From the NCBI GenBank assembly GCA_016715325.1, contig JADKAL010000003.1, positions 62,001 through 126,000 on the forward strand: a DNA stretch of 64,000 bases, given 5' to 3'. A program made the position numbers and the translations under genes. Origin of the DNA: Methylococcaceae bacterium (GTDB lineage Bacteria; Pseudomonadota; Gammaproteobacteria; Methylococcales; Methylomonadaceae). Below, piece by piece: positions 1-9,613 of the stretch (positions within the stretch are counted from its first letter, which is position 1; every line of letters begins with the position of its first letter). A model generated the notes under the pieces. It was not told where the DNA came from, searched no databases, and saw only the letters and a list, made by a program, of their open reading frames with translations.

Positions 1-1
1 A

Positions 2-1087
2 AGTGAAACTGATCGCTTTACGGCGAGCGCGGAAGCCAGTTTTAAAACCGCTATCCGTCGAACGCGAACCAGAGGATTTTTAACGGCATTTATCGTTATT
101 GCGGTCATGGGTTCTATCATATTTGTGCTCTGGATAGGCGCAAATTTGGTGCAGGCCGGTAGCATGACTGGAGGCCAATTGGCCTCGTTTATTTTGTATG
201 CCGTCATTGTTGCCAGCGCAACCAGCACCATAGCGGAAGTCTGGAGCGATATTATGCGGGCAGCGGGAGCCACCGGACGATTGTTAGAGTTGCTCCATGC
301 AAAACCTGCCATTGCAGAGGACGATGAGCCGCAACTATTAACCCAAACCGGAAAAGCCAGGATTCAATTCGAACGCGTAACATTCCGTTATCCCTCCCGT
401 TTACAAACGGCCGCTTTGGATGATTTGACTTTCGACATTGCGCCCGGCGAAAAGATTGCGCTGGTCGGGCCGTCCGGTGCGGGCAAGACGACCGTCTTTC
501 AACTGCTTTTGAGGTTCTACGATACTACGGAAGGGGTTATACGCTTTAACAACCACGATGTCCGACGTCTTAGTTTGCAAGAGTTACGTAACAACATCGC
601 AATTGTTCCGCAAGACCCGGTGATTTTTTCGGCGGATGCCCTGGATAATATCCGTTATGGACGTCCCGATGCTAGCGAGGAGGAAATCATTGCGGCGGCT
701 CGGTCGGCGCAAGTGGACGAATTCATTCACCGTTTGCCGGAAGGCTATCGGACTTTTCTCGGCGAACGCGGCACTCGATTATCCGGCGGGCAACGCCAAC
801 GGATCGCCATTGCCAGAGCGATCTTAAAAAATGCCCCCTTATTATTGCTGGATGAAGCCACAAGCGCTTTGGACGCCAACTCAGAAATTCTTGTTCAAGA
901 AGGCTTGGATGCTGCGATGTTAGGGCGAACCACGATTATCATTGCACACCGCCTCGCTACGGTTAAAAAAGTCGATCGTGTTATCGTTTTGGATCAAGGC
1001 AGAATAATCGAAACCGGATCGCCTGATGAATTACTTAAACAGAACGGCCTTTACGCCAAACTAGCAAGCCTGCAATTCACGGTTTAG
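2..1087 (+). CDS. ABC exporter, fused permease/ATPase, 3' part
   Basis: The frame is open from base 2, so the gene begins before the window; the first internal ATG is at 107. What remains is the end of the transmembrane domain (hydrophobic segments around the first 70 visible residues) followed by a complete nucleotide-binding domain. Walker A (GPSGAGKTT), the ABC signature (LSGGQRQR), Walker B (LLLLDEATSALD) and the switch histidine (IIIAHRLATV) are all present. This is the half-transporter architecture of the MsbA/lipid or multidrug exporter group in the inner membrane, working as a homodimer or heterodimer. The substrate cannot be told from this fragment. Confidence 0.9.
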   Translation, partial: SETDRFTASAEASFKTAIRRTRTRGFLTAFIVIAVMGSIIFVLWIGANLVQAGSMTGGQLASFILYAVIVASATSTIAEVWSDIMRAAGATGRLLELLHAKPAIAEDDEPQLLTQTGKARIQFERVTFRYPSRLQTAALDDLTFDIAPGEKIALVGPSGAGKTTVFQLLLRFYDTTEGVIRFNNHDVRRLSLQELRNNIAIVPQDPVIFSADALDNIRYGRPDASEEEIIAAARSAQVDEFIHRLPEGYRTFLGERGTRLSGGQRQRIAIARAILKNAPLLLLDEATSALDANSEILVQEGLDAAMLGRTTIIIAHRLATVKKVDRVIVLDQGRIIETGSPDELLKQNGLYAKLASLQFTV

Positions 1088-1391
1088 ACAGTGAATTTGT
1101 TTCAAAAAACGATAGAGAAATATAGTTCGAATCGGTCGATTTATGAAAGAATTTCTAATTAAATCCTTCGACAAGCTTTCCTAGACAGGCTTCCTATGAC
1201 AGGCTTCCTATGACAGGTTTATGACAAAACACGTCAATGATTTTATTAATAACTACTCAAGCTGTTGAAGCTTTGCTGCCGGAAAAATCAATCTTACGGT
1301 CCGGGCAGTGTAAAAACAGTGAACGGCGATTTTAAAAAAACTGATTGTTTTTACGTCATCAATTGAAATGTAACTATCGCGAGACCATTTT
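1088..1391. other. intergenic region with short tandem repeat
   Basis: No gene is seen in this 304-base gap between the ABC exporter and the oxyR-type gene. It contains tandem copies of a 14-base unit (GACAGGCTTCCTAT at 1184-1197 and 1198-1211, then a degenerate third copy to about 1221). No clear promoter stands out. Confidence 0.5.
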
Positions 1392-2260
1392 ATGAATTTG
1401 AGAGATCTTCACTACTTGGTTGCCGTCGCCGATTTACGCAGTTTTATTCAGGCAGCCGATCAATGTTGTATTAGTCAACCGACCCTTAGCACCCAAATAA
1501 AAAGATGGAAGATAGCTTGGGTGTACAGATTTTTGAACGCACAAATAAAAAAGTATTGCCCACAGAATTGGGGGAGCAGATTATTGCATCTGCTCGGCGT
1601 ATCCTGCGTGAAGTCGATACGATCAAGGAATTGGCTGTGAACGCACAAGATCCATTGGCAGGTAATTTTAGGCTTGGCGCTTTCCCTACGCTTGCAACTT
1701 ACATTTTTCCCGGTTTAGTCCCAGTGTTTAAGGAATCGTTACCGAGACTCCGGTTAATATTAGTTGAAGAAAAAACCGACGTATTAATCGCCCAACTTAA
1801 CCAAGGCCTATTGGATGCCGCTTTATTGGCTTTACCTATAGAAAACGATTACCTGGAAACGAGAAAACTATTTGAGGATGAGTTTTATCTGGCGGTTTCT
1901 AAAGAACATCCCTACGCAGATAGACATTCGATTGAGCAAGCGGATTTATTCAATCAAGAATTGTTATTGCTGGATGAAGGTCATTGCCTGCGCGGTCATG
2001 CTTTGCAAATTTGCCAGTTGAATCATGCCGAAGAACAGCAGGATGTTAGGGCGACTGGTTTGGAAACATTAAGACAAATGGTTAGGGCGGGCACAGGAAT
2101 TACGTTTATGCCCAAGATTGCCGTATCAAAAAACGACAACGATGTTTGCTATATTCCCTTCGAAGAACCTGTACCGAAGCGGACTATCGGCTTGGTATGG
2201 CGAAAAACCAGCGCTAGAACGGCATTGCTCGAAAAACTCATCGCGTTAATTGCAAAGTAA
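1392..2260 (+). pseudogene. oxyR: OxyR-type LysR regulator, frameshifted
   Basis: This is a peroxide-sensing LysR-type transcriptional regulator read in two frames. The first part (1392 to about 1505) encodes the N-terminal winged helix-turn-helix up to STQIKR. The rest (in frame from 1505 to 2260) resumes with EDSLGVQIFER, exactly where the family sequence would continue. One base is missing near 1506: a TTG leucine codon would restore the frame. The effector domain keeps the two redox cysteines with nine-residue spacing (GHC...IC) that form the OxyR disulfide. Apart from the indel nothing looks decayed, so a sequencing error is as likely as a real mutation. If intact, the protein would activate peroxide defence genes; none lie beside it here. 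Confidence 0.8.
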
Positions 2261-2378
2261 AGCATCTATTAATGCTATCGTTCGGTCAGGTCCTAAGCGT
2301 ACCTTCTGCTTCTATCTCATTGGCGTCATCGCGAGATGTTTAATGCTCGCCTCTAAGCTGATCAATGTCCGTTACTTG

Positions 2379-2394
2379 TGTTAGTAACTGTACA
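2379..2394 (+). promoter_or_regulatory. NifA upstream activator site for nifH
   Basis: The sequence TGT-TAGTAACTGT-ACA matches the NifA consensus TGT-N10-ACA exactly. It lies about 95 bases upstream of the sigma-54 promoter, a normal distance for DNA-looping activation. Confidence 0.8.
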
Positions 2395-2473
2395 TTCCCT
2401 TACAAAATGTTGGCTAACGGACCTGCTGTAAAAAATTAAAAGTAGATTATATCTATATAAATCATTGTGTTGA

Positions 2474-3433
<960 letters not shown>

Positions 3434-3452
3434 ACCACAAAAAGAAACAGTC

Positions 3453-3482
3453 GATTGGGCTGTGCTCTTTTTCAGCCCAATC
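3453..3482 (+). promoter_or_regulatory. nifH-nifD intergenic stem-loop
   Basis: A perfect 10-base-pair stem (GATTGGGCTG, 3453-3462; CAGCCCAATC, 3473-3482) with a 10-base loop lies 20 bases after the nifH stop. The loop, not the 3' flank, carries the T run, so it is not a classic terminator. Hairpins here in other diazotrophs stabilise nifH mRNA or damp read-through so that NifH exceeds NifDK; that role is inferred. Confidence 0.7.
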
Positions 3483-3539
3483 CTTTAATGCCAACCACTG
3501 TTCTCGGGGGATTACCCGGAACATTAGGAGGACACTCTC

Positions 3540-5021
3540 ATGGCCGCTATGACCAAAGAAGAAACCGAAGCGCTGATTCAGGAAGTGCTTGAGGTTTATC
3601 CAGAAAATGCAAAAAAAGATCGCGCCAAACATCTGGCGGTTAACGATCAGAGCCTGGAAAAAGCAAATAAATGTATTACTTCAAACCGTAAATCCTTGCC
3701 CGGCGTGATGACCATCCGTGGTTGTGCATACGCTGGGTCAAAAGGTGTGGTTTGGGGGCCGATCAAGGATATGATCCATATTTCTCACGGTCCTGTCGGT
3801 TGTGGACAATATTCCCGCGCTGGTCGCCGTAACTATTATGTTGGTACGACAGGGGTTAATACCTTCGGTACCATGAACTTTACGTCGGATTTCCAGGAAA
3901 AGGACATCGTATTCGGCGGAGACAAAAAGCTCGCCAAGCTTATCGACGAAATCGAAGTATTGTTTCCTTTAAATAAGGGGATTTCAATACAATCCGAATG
4001 CCCAATCGGTTTGATTGGTGACGATATAGAAGCCGTTGCTAAAGTCAAAAATAAGGAACACGGCAAAACCATCGTGCCGGTCCGTTGCGAAGGTTTCCGC
4101 GGCGTATCGCAATCCTTGGGCCACCATATCGCCAACGACGCGATTCGGGACTGGGTTCTGGAAAAACGCGACGGCGACGACAGCTTCCCAACTACGCCAT
4201 ACGATGTCGCTGTAATCGGCGATTACAACATCGGCGGCGATGCCTGGGCTTCCCGCACCTTGCTGGAAGAAATGGGTTTGCGCGTAGTAGCGCAATGGTC
4301 GGGTGACGGCACGATTGCTGAAATCGAGAAAACCCCTAAAGTAAAATTGAACCTCATCCATTGCTACCGTTCGATGAACTACATCGCCCGGCACATGGAA
4401 GAAAAGTACAGCATTCCCTGGATCGAATATAACTTTTTCGGCCCAACTAAAATCGCAGAATCTTTACGCAGAATCGCTGCGCATTTCGATGAAACCATCA
4501 TTGAAGGTGCTGAGCGCGTTATCAAGAAATATGAAGCGGAATACGATGCGGTGATCGCCAAATACAAACCGCGCCTGCAAGGTAAACGCGTGATGTTGTA
4601 TGTCGGCGGCTTGCGTCCTCGCCATGTTATCGGCGCCTATGAAGACTTGGGCATGGAAGTCGTCGGTACCGGTTATGAATTCGGCCATAACGATGACTAT
4701 GACCGCACCATCAAGGAAATGGGCAATGCCACTTTGTTGTATGACGATGTGACCGGTTATGAGTTTGAAGAGTTCGTTAAGAAAGTCCAGCCCGACCTGA
4801 TCGGATCAGGCATCAAGGAAAAATACATTTTCCAGAAAATGGGCATTCCATTCCGTCAAATGCACTCCTGGGATTATTCAGGCCCTTATCACGGTTATGA
4901 CGGTTTCGCCATTTTCGCCCGCGATATGGACATGACTTTAAATAATCCTTGCTGGAAGCAAATTAAGGCGCCTTGGAAAAAGGATGCTGCGAGTAACGAA
5001 GCAGTGAAGGCGGTCGCGTAA
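3540..5021 (+). CDS. nifD: nitrogenase MoFe protein alpha chain NifD
   Basis: Alpha subunit of dinitrogenase, which holds FeMo-cofactor and shares the P-cluster with NifK in the cytoplasmic alpha2-beta2 tetramer. At 493 residues it has normal length. P-cluster cysteines fall at the same numbers as in Azotobacter (Cys62 in RGCAYAG, Cys88 in PVGCGQ), with the third in VRCEGFRG. The cofactor ligands are visible as the cysteine in IHCYRSMNY and the histidine in [12 protein letters not shown]. The start is fixed by a strong AGGAGGA ribosome site (about 3526-3532). The Mo-type ligand set argues against an alternative V or Fe-only nitrogenase. Confidence 0.98.
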   Translation: MAAMTKEETEALIQEVLEVYPENAKKDRAKHLAVNDQSLEKANKCITSNRKSLPGVMTIRGCAYAGSKGVVWGPIKDMIHISHGPVGCGQYSRAGRRNYYVGTTGVNTFGTMNFTSDFQEKDIVFGGDKKLAKLIDEIEVLFPLNKGISIQSECPIGLIGDDIEAVAKVKNKEHGKTIVPVRCEGFRGVSQSLGHHIANDAIRDWVLEKRDGDDSFPTTPYDVAVIGDYNIGGDAWASRTLLEEMGLRVVAQWSGDGTIAEIEKTPKVKLNLIHCYRSMNYIARHMEEKYSIPWIEYNFFGPTKIAESLRRIAAHFDETIIEGAERVIKKYEAEYDAVIAKYKPRLQGKRVMLYVGGLRPRHVIGAYEDLGMEVVGTGYEFGHNDDYDRTIKEMGNATLLYDDVTGYEFEEFVKKVQPDLIGSGIKEKYIFQKMGIPFRQMHSWDYSGPYHGYDGFAIFARDMDMTLNNPCWKQIKAPWKKDAASNEAVKAVA

Positions 5022-5046
5022 ATTAAAATTATTCCGCAACATAAAG

Positions 5047-5130
5047 GTTAATTCGTTCGTGGTGAGCTTGTCGAACCATGAACGGATTAACCGTTCACCC
5101 TTCGACAAGCTCAGGGCGAACGGTTAATCC
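5047..5130. repeat. REP-like inverted repeat between nifD and nifK
   Basis: Two arms face each other: GTTCGTGGTGAGCTTGTCGAA on the left and TTCGACAAGCTCAGGGCGAACG on the right, with GGATTAACCGTT in the centre. Related TTCGAC-GCTCAG cores occur at 19547-19667 and 30430-30764, so this is one of a dispersed palindromic family. It lengthens the nifD-nifK gap to 244 bases. As RNA it would form a strong hairpin between the two subunit genes. Confidence 0.7.
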
Positions 5131-5265
5131 TTAAACCAAGAGTGATGCCAAGGGTGCGGCGGTGGAATTGTTAGTTAATTAAAGCTTGAATAATAGATTT
5201 ATAACTTATTCAAGAATATCCAATCAACGCCAGTCCACAGATTAGTGGCGCGTTAGGAGATTATC

Positions 5266-6837
5266 ATGAGTCAGAAAGTCGATAACATACAACCCAGCTA
5301 TCCTTTATTTCGTACCGATGAGTACAAGGATAACCTGGCCAACAAACGTGCGGAATACGAAGAACGCCATCCTCAGGAACAAATTGATGAGGTATTTCAA
5401 TGGACGACTACCAAGGAATATCAGGAAATCAATTTTAACCGCGAAGCGTTAACCGTAAACCCAGCAAAAGCCTGCCAACCTTTAGGTGCAGTACTCTGTG
5501 CATTAGGCTTCGAAAAAACATTACCTTATGTGCATGGTTCGCAAGGTTGCGTCGCTTATTTCCGAACTTACTTCAATCGCCATTTCAAAGAGCCGATCGC
5601 TTGCGTATCGGATTCCATGACTGAGGATGCGGCGGTATTCGGCGGTCAGAAAAATATGTTCGCCGGTCTGGAAAATGCCAAGGCATTATACAAACCGGAT
5701 GTCATCGCCGTGTCTACCACCTGTATGGCTGAAGTTATCGGCGACGACCTGAATGCGTTTATCAACAACGCCAAAAATGAAGGTCACATTGAGCAGGACT
5801 TCCCGACCCCATTTGCCCATACGCCAAGTTTCGTCGGCAGTCACACCACCGGCTGGGACAATATGTTCGAAGGTATCATGCGCTACAATACCTTGAACTT
5901 CATGGCGGATAAGGAAGTCGGCTCGAACGGTAAAATCAATTTCGTTCCTGGCTTTGAAACCTATTTGGGAAATTTCCGCGTCATCAACCGCATGATGAAA
6001 GAAATGGGTGTTGATTACACTTTGCTCAGCGATCCGACTGAAGTATTGGATACGCCGGCAGACGGCACGTTCCGGATGTACGCTGGCGGCACCAGTTATG
6101 CGGACGTCAAGGATGCCCCTAACGCAATCACCACTATCTTACTGCAACCTTGGCAATTGGAAAAAACCAAAAAATTTGTGGATGCAACCTGGAAACAGGA
6201 AGTGCCTAAACTGAATATCCCGATGGGTCTGGAATGGACCGATGCACTGCTGATGAAGGTTTCCGAGCTTAGCGGCAAACCGATTCCGGAATCATTGGAA
6301 AAGGAACGCGGACGGTTAGTGGATATGATGACCGACTCGCATGCGTGGATGCACGGCAAAAAATTCGCGCTTTACGGCGATGCCGACTTTGCTTTGGGCA
6401 TGACTAAATTCTTGCTCGAGCTGGGTGCGGAAGTCACCGATGTGTTGGTAAACCACGCCAACAAACGCTGGAAAAAAGCCTGCGAAGAAGTACTGGCCGC
6501 ATCGCCTTACGGTCAAAATGCGACCGTGCATATCGGCAAGGACTTATGGCATTTCCGTTCACTGGTGTTCACCAATAAGCCGGATTTTATGATGGGCAAC
6601 TCTTATGGCAAGTTCATCCAGCGCGATACTTTCTATAAAGGTGAAGAATTTGAAGTGCCGTTGATTCGTGTGGGTTTCCCCATCTTCGACCGTCATCATT
6701 TACATCGTATGACCACCTTAGGTTACGAAGGCGCCATCTATCTGTTGACCACTTTGGTGAATGCGGTTCTGGAGCAGTTGGATAAGGAAACCAAAGGCAT
6801 GGGCACCACCGACTATAACTACTATTTGATCCGATAA
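5266..6837 (+). CDS. nifK: nitrogenase MoFe protein beta chain NifK
   Basis: Beta subunit of dinitrogenase. The 523-residue protein starts after a TTAGGAGATTATC ribosome site. P-cluster ligands are at Cys70 (NPAKACQP) and Cys95 (GSQGCVAY), the same positions as in Azotobacter, with a third in VSTTCMAEVIGDD. The family N-terminal extension of about 60 residues (YPLFRTDEYK...) is complete. It pairs with NifD; the REP-like element between them is the only oddity. Confidence 0.98.
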   Translation: MSQKVDNIQPSYPLFRTDEYKDNLANKRAEYEERHPQEQIDEVFQWTTTKEYQEINFNREALTVNPAKACQPLGAVLCALGFEKTLPYVHGSQGCVAYFRTYFNRHFKEPIACVSDSMTEDAAVFGGQKNMFAGLENAKALYKPDVIAVSTTCMAEVIGDDLNAFINNAKNEGHIEQDFPTPFAHTPSFVGSHTTGWDNMFEGIMRYNTLNFMADKEVGSNGKINFVPGFETYLGNFRVINRMMKEMGVDYTLLSDPTEVLDTPADGTFRMYAGGTSYADVKDAPNAITTILLQPWQLEKTKKFVDATWKQEVPKLNIPMGLEWTDALLMKVSELSGKPIPESLEKERGRLVDMMTDSHAWMHGKKFALYGDADFALGMTKFLLELGAEVTDVLVNHANKRWKKACEEVLAASPYGQNATVHIGKDLWHFRSLVFTNKPDFMMGNSYGKFIQRDTFYKGEEFEVPLIRVGFPIFDRHHLHRMTTLGYEGAIYLLTTLVNAVLEQLDKETKGMGTTDYNYYLIR

Positions 6838-6844
6838 ATTGTAG

Positions 6845-6903
6845 GGCGGGCACAAGCGATTGTGCCCGCCGTCATTGTTGTAAACGGTGGGCATTTGCCC
6901 GCC
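6845..6903. repeat. two adjacent palindromes between nifK and nifT
   Basis: The first is an 11-base-pair hairpin with a 4-base loop: GGCGGGCACAA (6845-6855) and TTGTGCCCGCC (6860-6870). The second is a smaller palindrome, GGTGGGCATTTGCCCGCC, ending at 6903. The GTAGGGCGGGCACAA...TGTGCCCGCC pattern is a common dispersed repeat type in bacterial genomes, so this may be a REP element rather than a nif-specific terminator. There is no following T run. Confidence 0.65.
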
Positions 6904-6931
6904 ATACGCTTTTATAGTCCTGGAGAAACCG

Positions 6932-7177
6932 ATGCCCAGTGTCATGCTGAGAAAACGTGAAGATGGCAAGTTATTGTTTTACGTAGCCAAAAAAGATCTG
7001 GAAGAAACCATCGAATCACTGGAATTCGATAGCCCCGATAAATGGGGCGGCGAAGTCGTCCTGGGCGATGGTTCCAAATACTTTTTCGATATCCTGGATG
7101 CTCCCCCAAAAATTCCCTTACATTGCAAGCGAAACGCTTATAAAGGAGGCTGTCATGGCTTTATATATAGTTGCTGA
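6932..7177 (+). CDS. nifT: nitrogen fixation protein NifT
   Basis: Small NifT/FixU protein, usually cotranscribed with nifHDK; its exact role is not settled. The start at 6932 matches the family N-terminus (MPSVMLRKR) and follows TGGAGAAACC. The core FYVAKKDLEE...KWGGEVVL is typical. The 81 residues run about ten longer than usual: the last residues (KGGCHGFIYSC) are read across the ribosome site and first codons of the ferredoxin gene, a 23-base overlap, so the two genes are probably translationally coupled. Confidence 0.9.
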   Translation: MPSVMLRKREDGKLLFYVAKKDLEETIESLEFDSPDKWGGEVVLGDGSKYFFDILDAPPKIPLHCKRNAYKGGCHGFIYSC

Positions 7178-7355
7178 AGAGTGTATTTCCTGTGGCGATT
7201 GCAAACCAGTCTGCCCAACCGATTCCATCAAGGAAGGCGCAGTGGTATTCGAAATCAGCAAAAAAACCTGTACCGAATGCAACGGCGATTACGACGAACC
7301 GCAGTGCGTTAAAGTTTGTCCAGTCGATAATTGCATATTACCGTTAGTTGCCTGA
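7155..7355 (+). CDS. 2[4Fe-4S] ferredoxin, nif-associated
   Basis: A 66-residue bacterial-type ferredoxin. The first cluster motif is CISCGDCKPVCP (Cx2Cx2Cx3CP). The second is CTEC-x8-CVKVC, with the eight-residue insertion typical of FdxN-type ferredoxins found in nif operons. These can feed electrons to nitrogenase or to cofactor assembly. The start at 7155 is preceded by a near-perfect AAAGGAGGC site and lies inside nifT. Calling it fdxN would be reasonable but is not proven. Confidence 0.9.
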   Translation: MALYIVAEECISCGDCKPVCPTDSIKEGAVVFEISKKTCTECNGDYDEPQCVKVCPVDNCILPLVA

Positions 7356-7496
7356 TTTAGGATTGGATGCAGTAAATACAAGACTCTAAAGGGAGCAATT
7401 CATCAATCTTGCACCCTTTAGAAGTAACGTTGGCAATACCTAACTCAAGATTTAAGGCATCTAAACTTCAACACGTCTGACCTCTAAGGATAGTGA

Positions 7497-7763
7497 ATGC
7501 TCAGTTCAGAACAAGTACAGCAGGTTGCCGACAGTATAGGTGATCAAACGCTAACAGAAGCATTGATTTCCGGGATTCGATGCGAATTTCCCGGCATTCA
7601 TTTTACCTACTGCATGGATGACGATATTCCCGAGCGGGAACCTATCCTAAGCCATTCTGCTTTTAATCTTTATCTGATCGATGGACGGGAACATTGTTTG
7701 TGTTTTACCAATAACCTCGAACATGCGACCGGCATCGTCATCGCTGAATTAATCCCTGATTGA
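7497..7763 (+). CDS. small nif-operon protein, DUF6129-like
   Basis: An 88-residue acidic soluble protein. It resembles the small conserved protein (DUF6129 as remembered) that lies just before the LRV FeS protein in gammaproteobacterial nif operons. Features are an N-terminal helix, FPGIHFTYCMDDDIP and a C-terminal NLYLIDGREHCLCFTNN stretch with two cysteines. No function is known to me. It is separated from the ferredoxin by 141 bases without a recognisable promoter, and its TGA overlaps the next ATG by one base, so it is surely cotranslated with the next gene. Confidence 0.65.
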   Translation: MLSSEQVQQVADSIGDQTLTEALISGIRCEFPGIHFTYCMDDDIPEREPILSHSAFNLYLIDGREHCLCFTNNLEHATGIVIAELIPD

Positions 7764-8536
7764 TGAAGTCAATGGTGAACCAGCAACCTCCCGTTACCTT
7801 ACCGCTGGCTGATTGCAGCGTATGTCCTTATCGTAGCAAAACCTTACTGGTAGGCCGGTGCATGCCTGGCGATACGTGTATTACCGCGGAAAGCGGGCGG
7901 CAAATCGATCGCTTTTTCCGGGTCAATCCAGTCTATGCTATCCGCTATTTAACAGACCCTTTCTGGGAACGCCGTGCGATAGCTGTGCGTTACGCGCCTT
8001 TGAAAGAGCTGGAAGCCTTAATAAACGACGATGACGAAGTGGTGAGGCGCGCTGTAGCCTATCGATTACCGGTACCTAAGCTGCCGCAAATGCTGAACGA
8101 TCAGGATCGCGAAGTACGTATCACTGTCGCGGACCGAATCGAGGAATCTTATCTCGAACAGTTTGCGACCGATCCCGACTATTTTGTGCGGATGACCGTC
8201 GTAAAACGGTTATCGCCCGGTCGTTTATTTCGATTTATCAAAGATGAAGACATGCAAGTTAGAAAGCGTGTGGCGGAGCGACTTCCTGTCATCAGTTTAG
8301 GCCTTATGATGTATGATCCTTCACCCGATGTGCGGCGTATCATAGCCGACCGCATGCCGCCTGAAAATGCCGTCGCCCTCCTTGAAGATAACGATTGGGT
8401 GGTGCGGTATACGGCTGCCCTGAAGGTGGAACCTTCGCAATTGACATCATTGAGAAACGATCCCGAACCGGACGTGCGTGAACTGGTTGAGAAGCGCTTA
8501 AATTCAATCAATAACCAAGGCATGGAACATGACTGA
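7763..8536 (+). CDS. LRV (leucine-rich variant) [4Fe-4S] repeat protein
   Basis: A 257-residue protein with an N-terminal four-cysteine cluster domain (Cys18, Cys21, Cys33, Cys39; CSVCPYRS...GRC...DTC). Then come about eight helical repeats of roughly 24 residues with the pattern VRRAVAYRLP/VRITVADRI. This is the LRV architecture first described from an Azotobacter nif region. The role is unknown; a scaffold for protein contact during nitrogenase maturation is inferred. The ATG at 7763 is chosen over the adjacent TTG at 7760 because it overlaps the preceding stop codon. Confidence 0.85.
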   Translation: MKSMVNQQPPVTLPLADCSVCPYRSKTLLVGRCMPGDTCITAESGRQIDRFFRVNPVYAIRYLTDPFWERRAIAVRYAPLKELEALINDDDEVVRRAVAYRLPVPKLPQMLNDQDREVRITVADRIEESYLEQFATDPDYFVRMTVVKRLSPGRLFRFIKDEDMQVRKRVAERLPVISLGLMMYDPSPDVRRIIADRMPPENAVALLEDNDWVVRYTAALKVEPSQLTSLRNDPEPDVRELVEKRLNSINNQGMEHD

Positions 8537-9491
8537 AAAGCCTTTGATCCTGGTCGGCCAGGATATTACCGAATGCTGTAAAAAAATTATCCCAGGGCAA
8601 ACAGACGATGTTTTACTGGAAAAACTTCAAACACTCATCCCGAACCATATCATCAGTTTGGCGTTGGAAGGGGATGAGTGGTACAAATTGGGCGGTGTCG
8701 TCGATATGGACGGCAACCGCATTGCTAGCGACCTCATCGAATGGGTCGAACGAACCTACATCGAGTGCGGCCAAAATCTGCAAACTCTCATCGAACATAC
8801 GCTGGAACAAAAACTGATTGCTACCAAGCAAACCGGTAAGACCTTATATTTTGTCATCCAGACCGGTCATTCGGCGGAAGATTTTACCTTAATCGAAATC
8901 GACAAAACGCATGAAGTATCCGACCGGATGCTGGTCGACGAAAAACAGCCGCCTGAAGATCTCGAAGAGTTTATCGATCCGCTCTATCCGTATTGTATCG
9001 AAAGCTACAGCTTGGGACATTCTCGCTATACCTATCGGAGAAAAACCGATGTTAAACTGTTTATGGAAGTTATCAACCAGCGGCACCCCGACAAACATCC
9101 GGTGCAACGTTTCATGGACGATTGGAATCGCAGTAGCGCAGGAATGAAATCCCGTATGTCGGATGACTGGATCATCCGGCCTTATCGCCATATCGGGCGC
9201 TTCGGCGAACAAATTGTTAATGTTGAAATCGTCAACACGCATAAAAATAATCTGCCGCATCTGGAAGACTTTACGGGCAAAAAAGGGACCGGCTTAAGCA
9301 ACTTGCTCAGCCGTTTCGACCGCCAAGCAGGTTATCCGCTCGCGTGGTTTTTCTATATGGTCAAAGGCAAACTGGTTTCTACGCATAGCGCAGAGGCGGT
9401 TTACCGCGACATTTCTAATGATTTTGCCTACTTGCCGGAACGCGATGAAAGAATTTTAAAAGACTGGATAGCCTCGCCTTATAACGTGTAA
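8529..9491 (+). CDS. nif-operon protein of unknown function
   Basis: A 320-residue soluble protein that overlaps the LRV gene by eight bases, so it belongs to the nif operon. No signal peptide, membrane segment or familiar catalytic motif is visible. The N-terminal third is acidic and helical (DDVLLEKLQTLIP). The middle has YSLGHSRYTYRRKTD and RHPDKHPVQRFMDDW, and the C-terminus has LARFDRQAGYP-like and AEAVYRDISND stretches. I do not recognise the family. The tight coupling to the LRV protein suggests the two work as a pair. This is the last gene before a 122-base gap. Confidence 0.7.
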   Translation: MTEKPLILVGQDITECCKKIIPGQTDDVLLEKLQTLIPNHIISLALEGDEWYKLGGVVDMDGNRIASDLIEWVERTYIECGQNLQTLIEHTLEQKLIATKQTGKTLYFVIQTGHSAEDFTLIEIDKTHEVSDRMLVDEKQPPEDLEEFIDPLYPYCIESYSLGHSRYTYRRKTDVKLFMEVINQRHPDKHPVQRFMDDWNRSSAGMKSRMSDDWIIRPYRHIGRFGEQIVNVEIVNTHKNNLPHLEDFTGKKGTGLSNLLSRFDRQAGYPLAWFFYMVKGKLVSTHSAEAVYRDISNDFAYLPERDERILKDWIASPYNV

Positions 9492-9613
9492 TTTATCTAC
9501 TTGCCTGAAAAGAAAACCATTAAATTATCTTGCCACGCCTAGCAAATCGGGTATAAATAGTTCATAAATAAAGAACAAAGAATTTCTCCTATAAACCTAA
9601 AAGAGAAAAAACA

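Noticed and set aside
7385..7420. Possible sigma-54 promoter before the DUF6129-like gene (TTGCA near 7410)
   Set aside because: The GG dinucleotide is not at the required distance from GC, so it is not a -24/-12 element.
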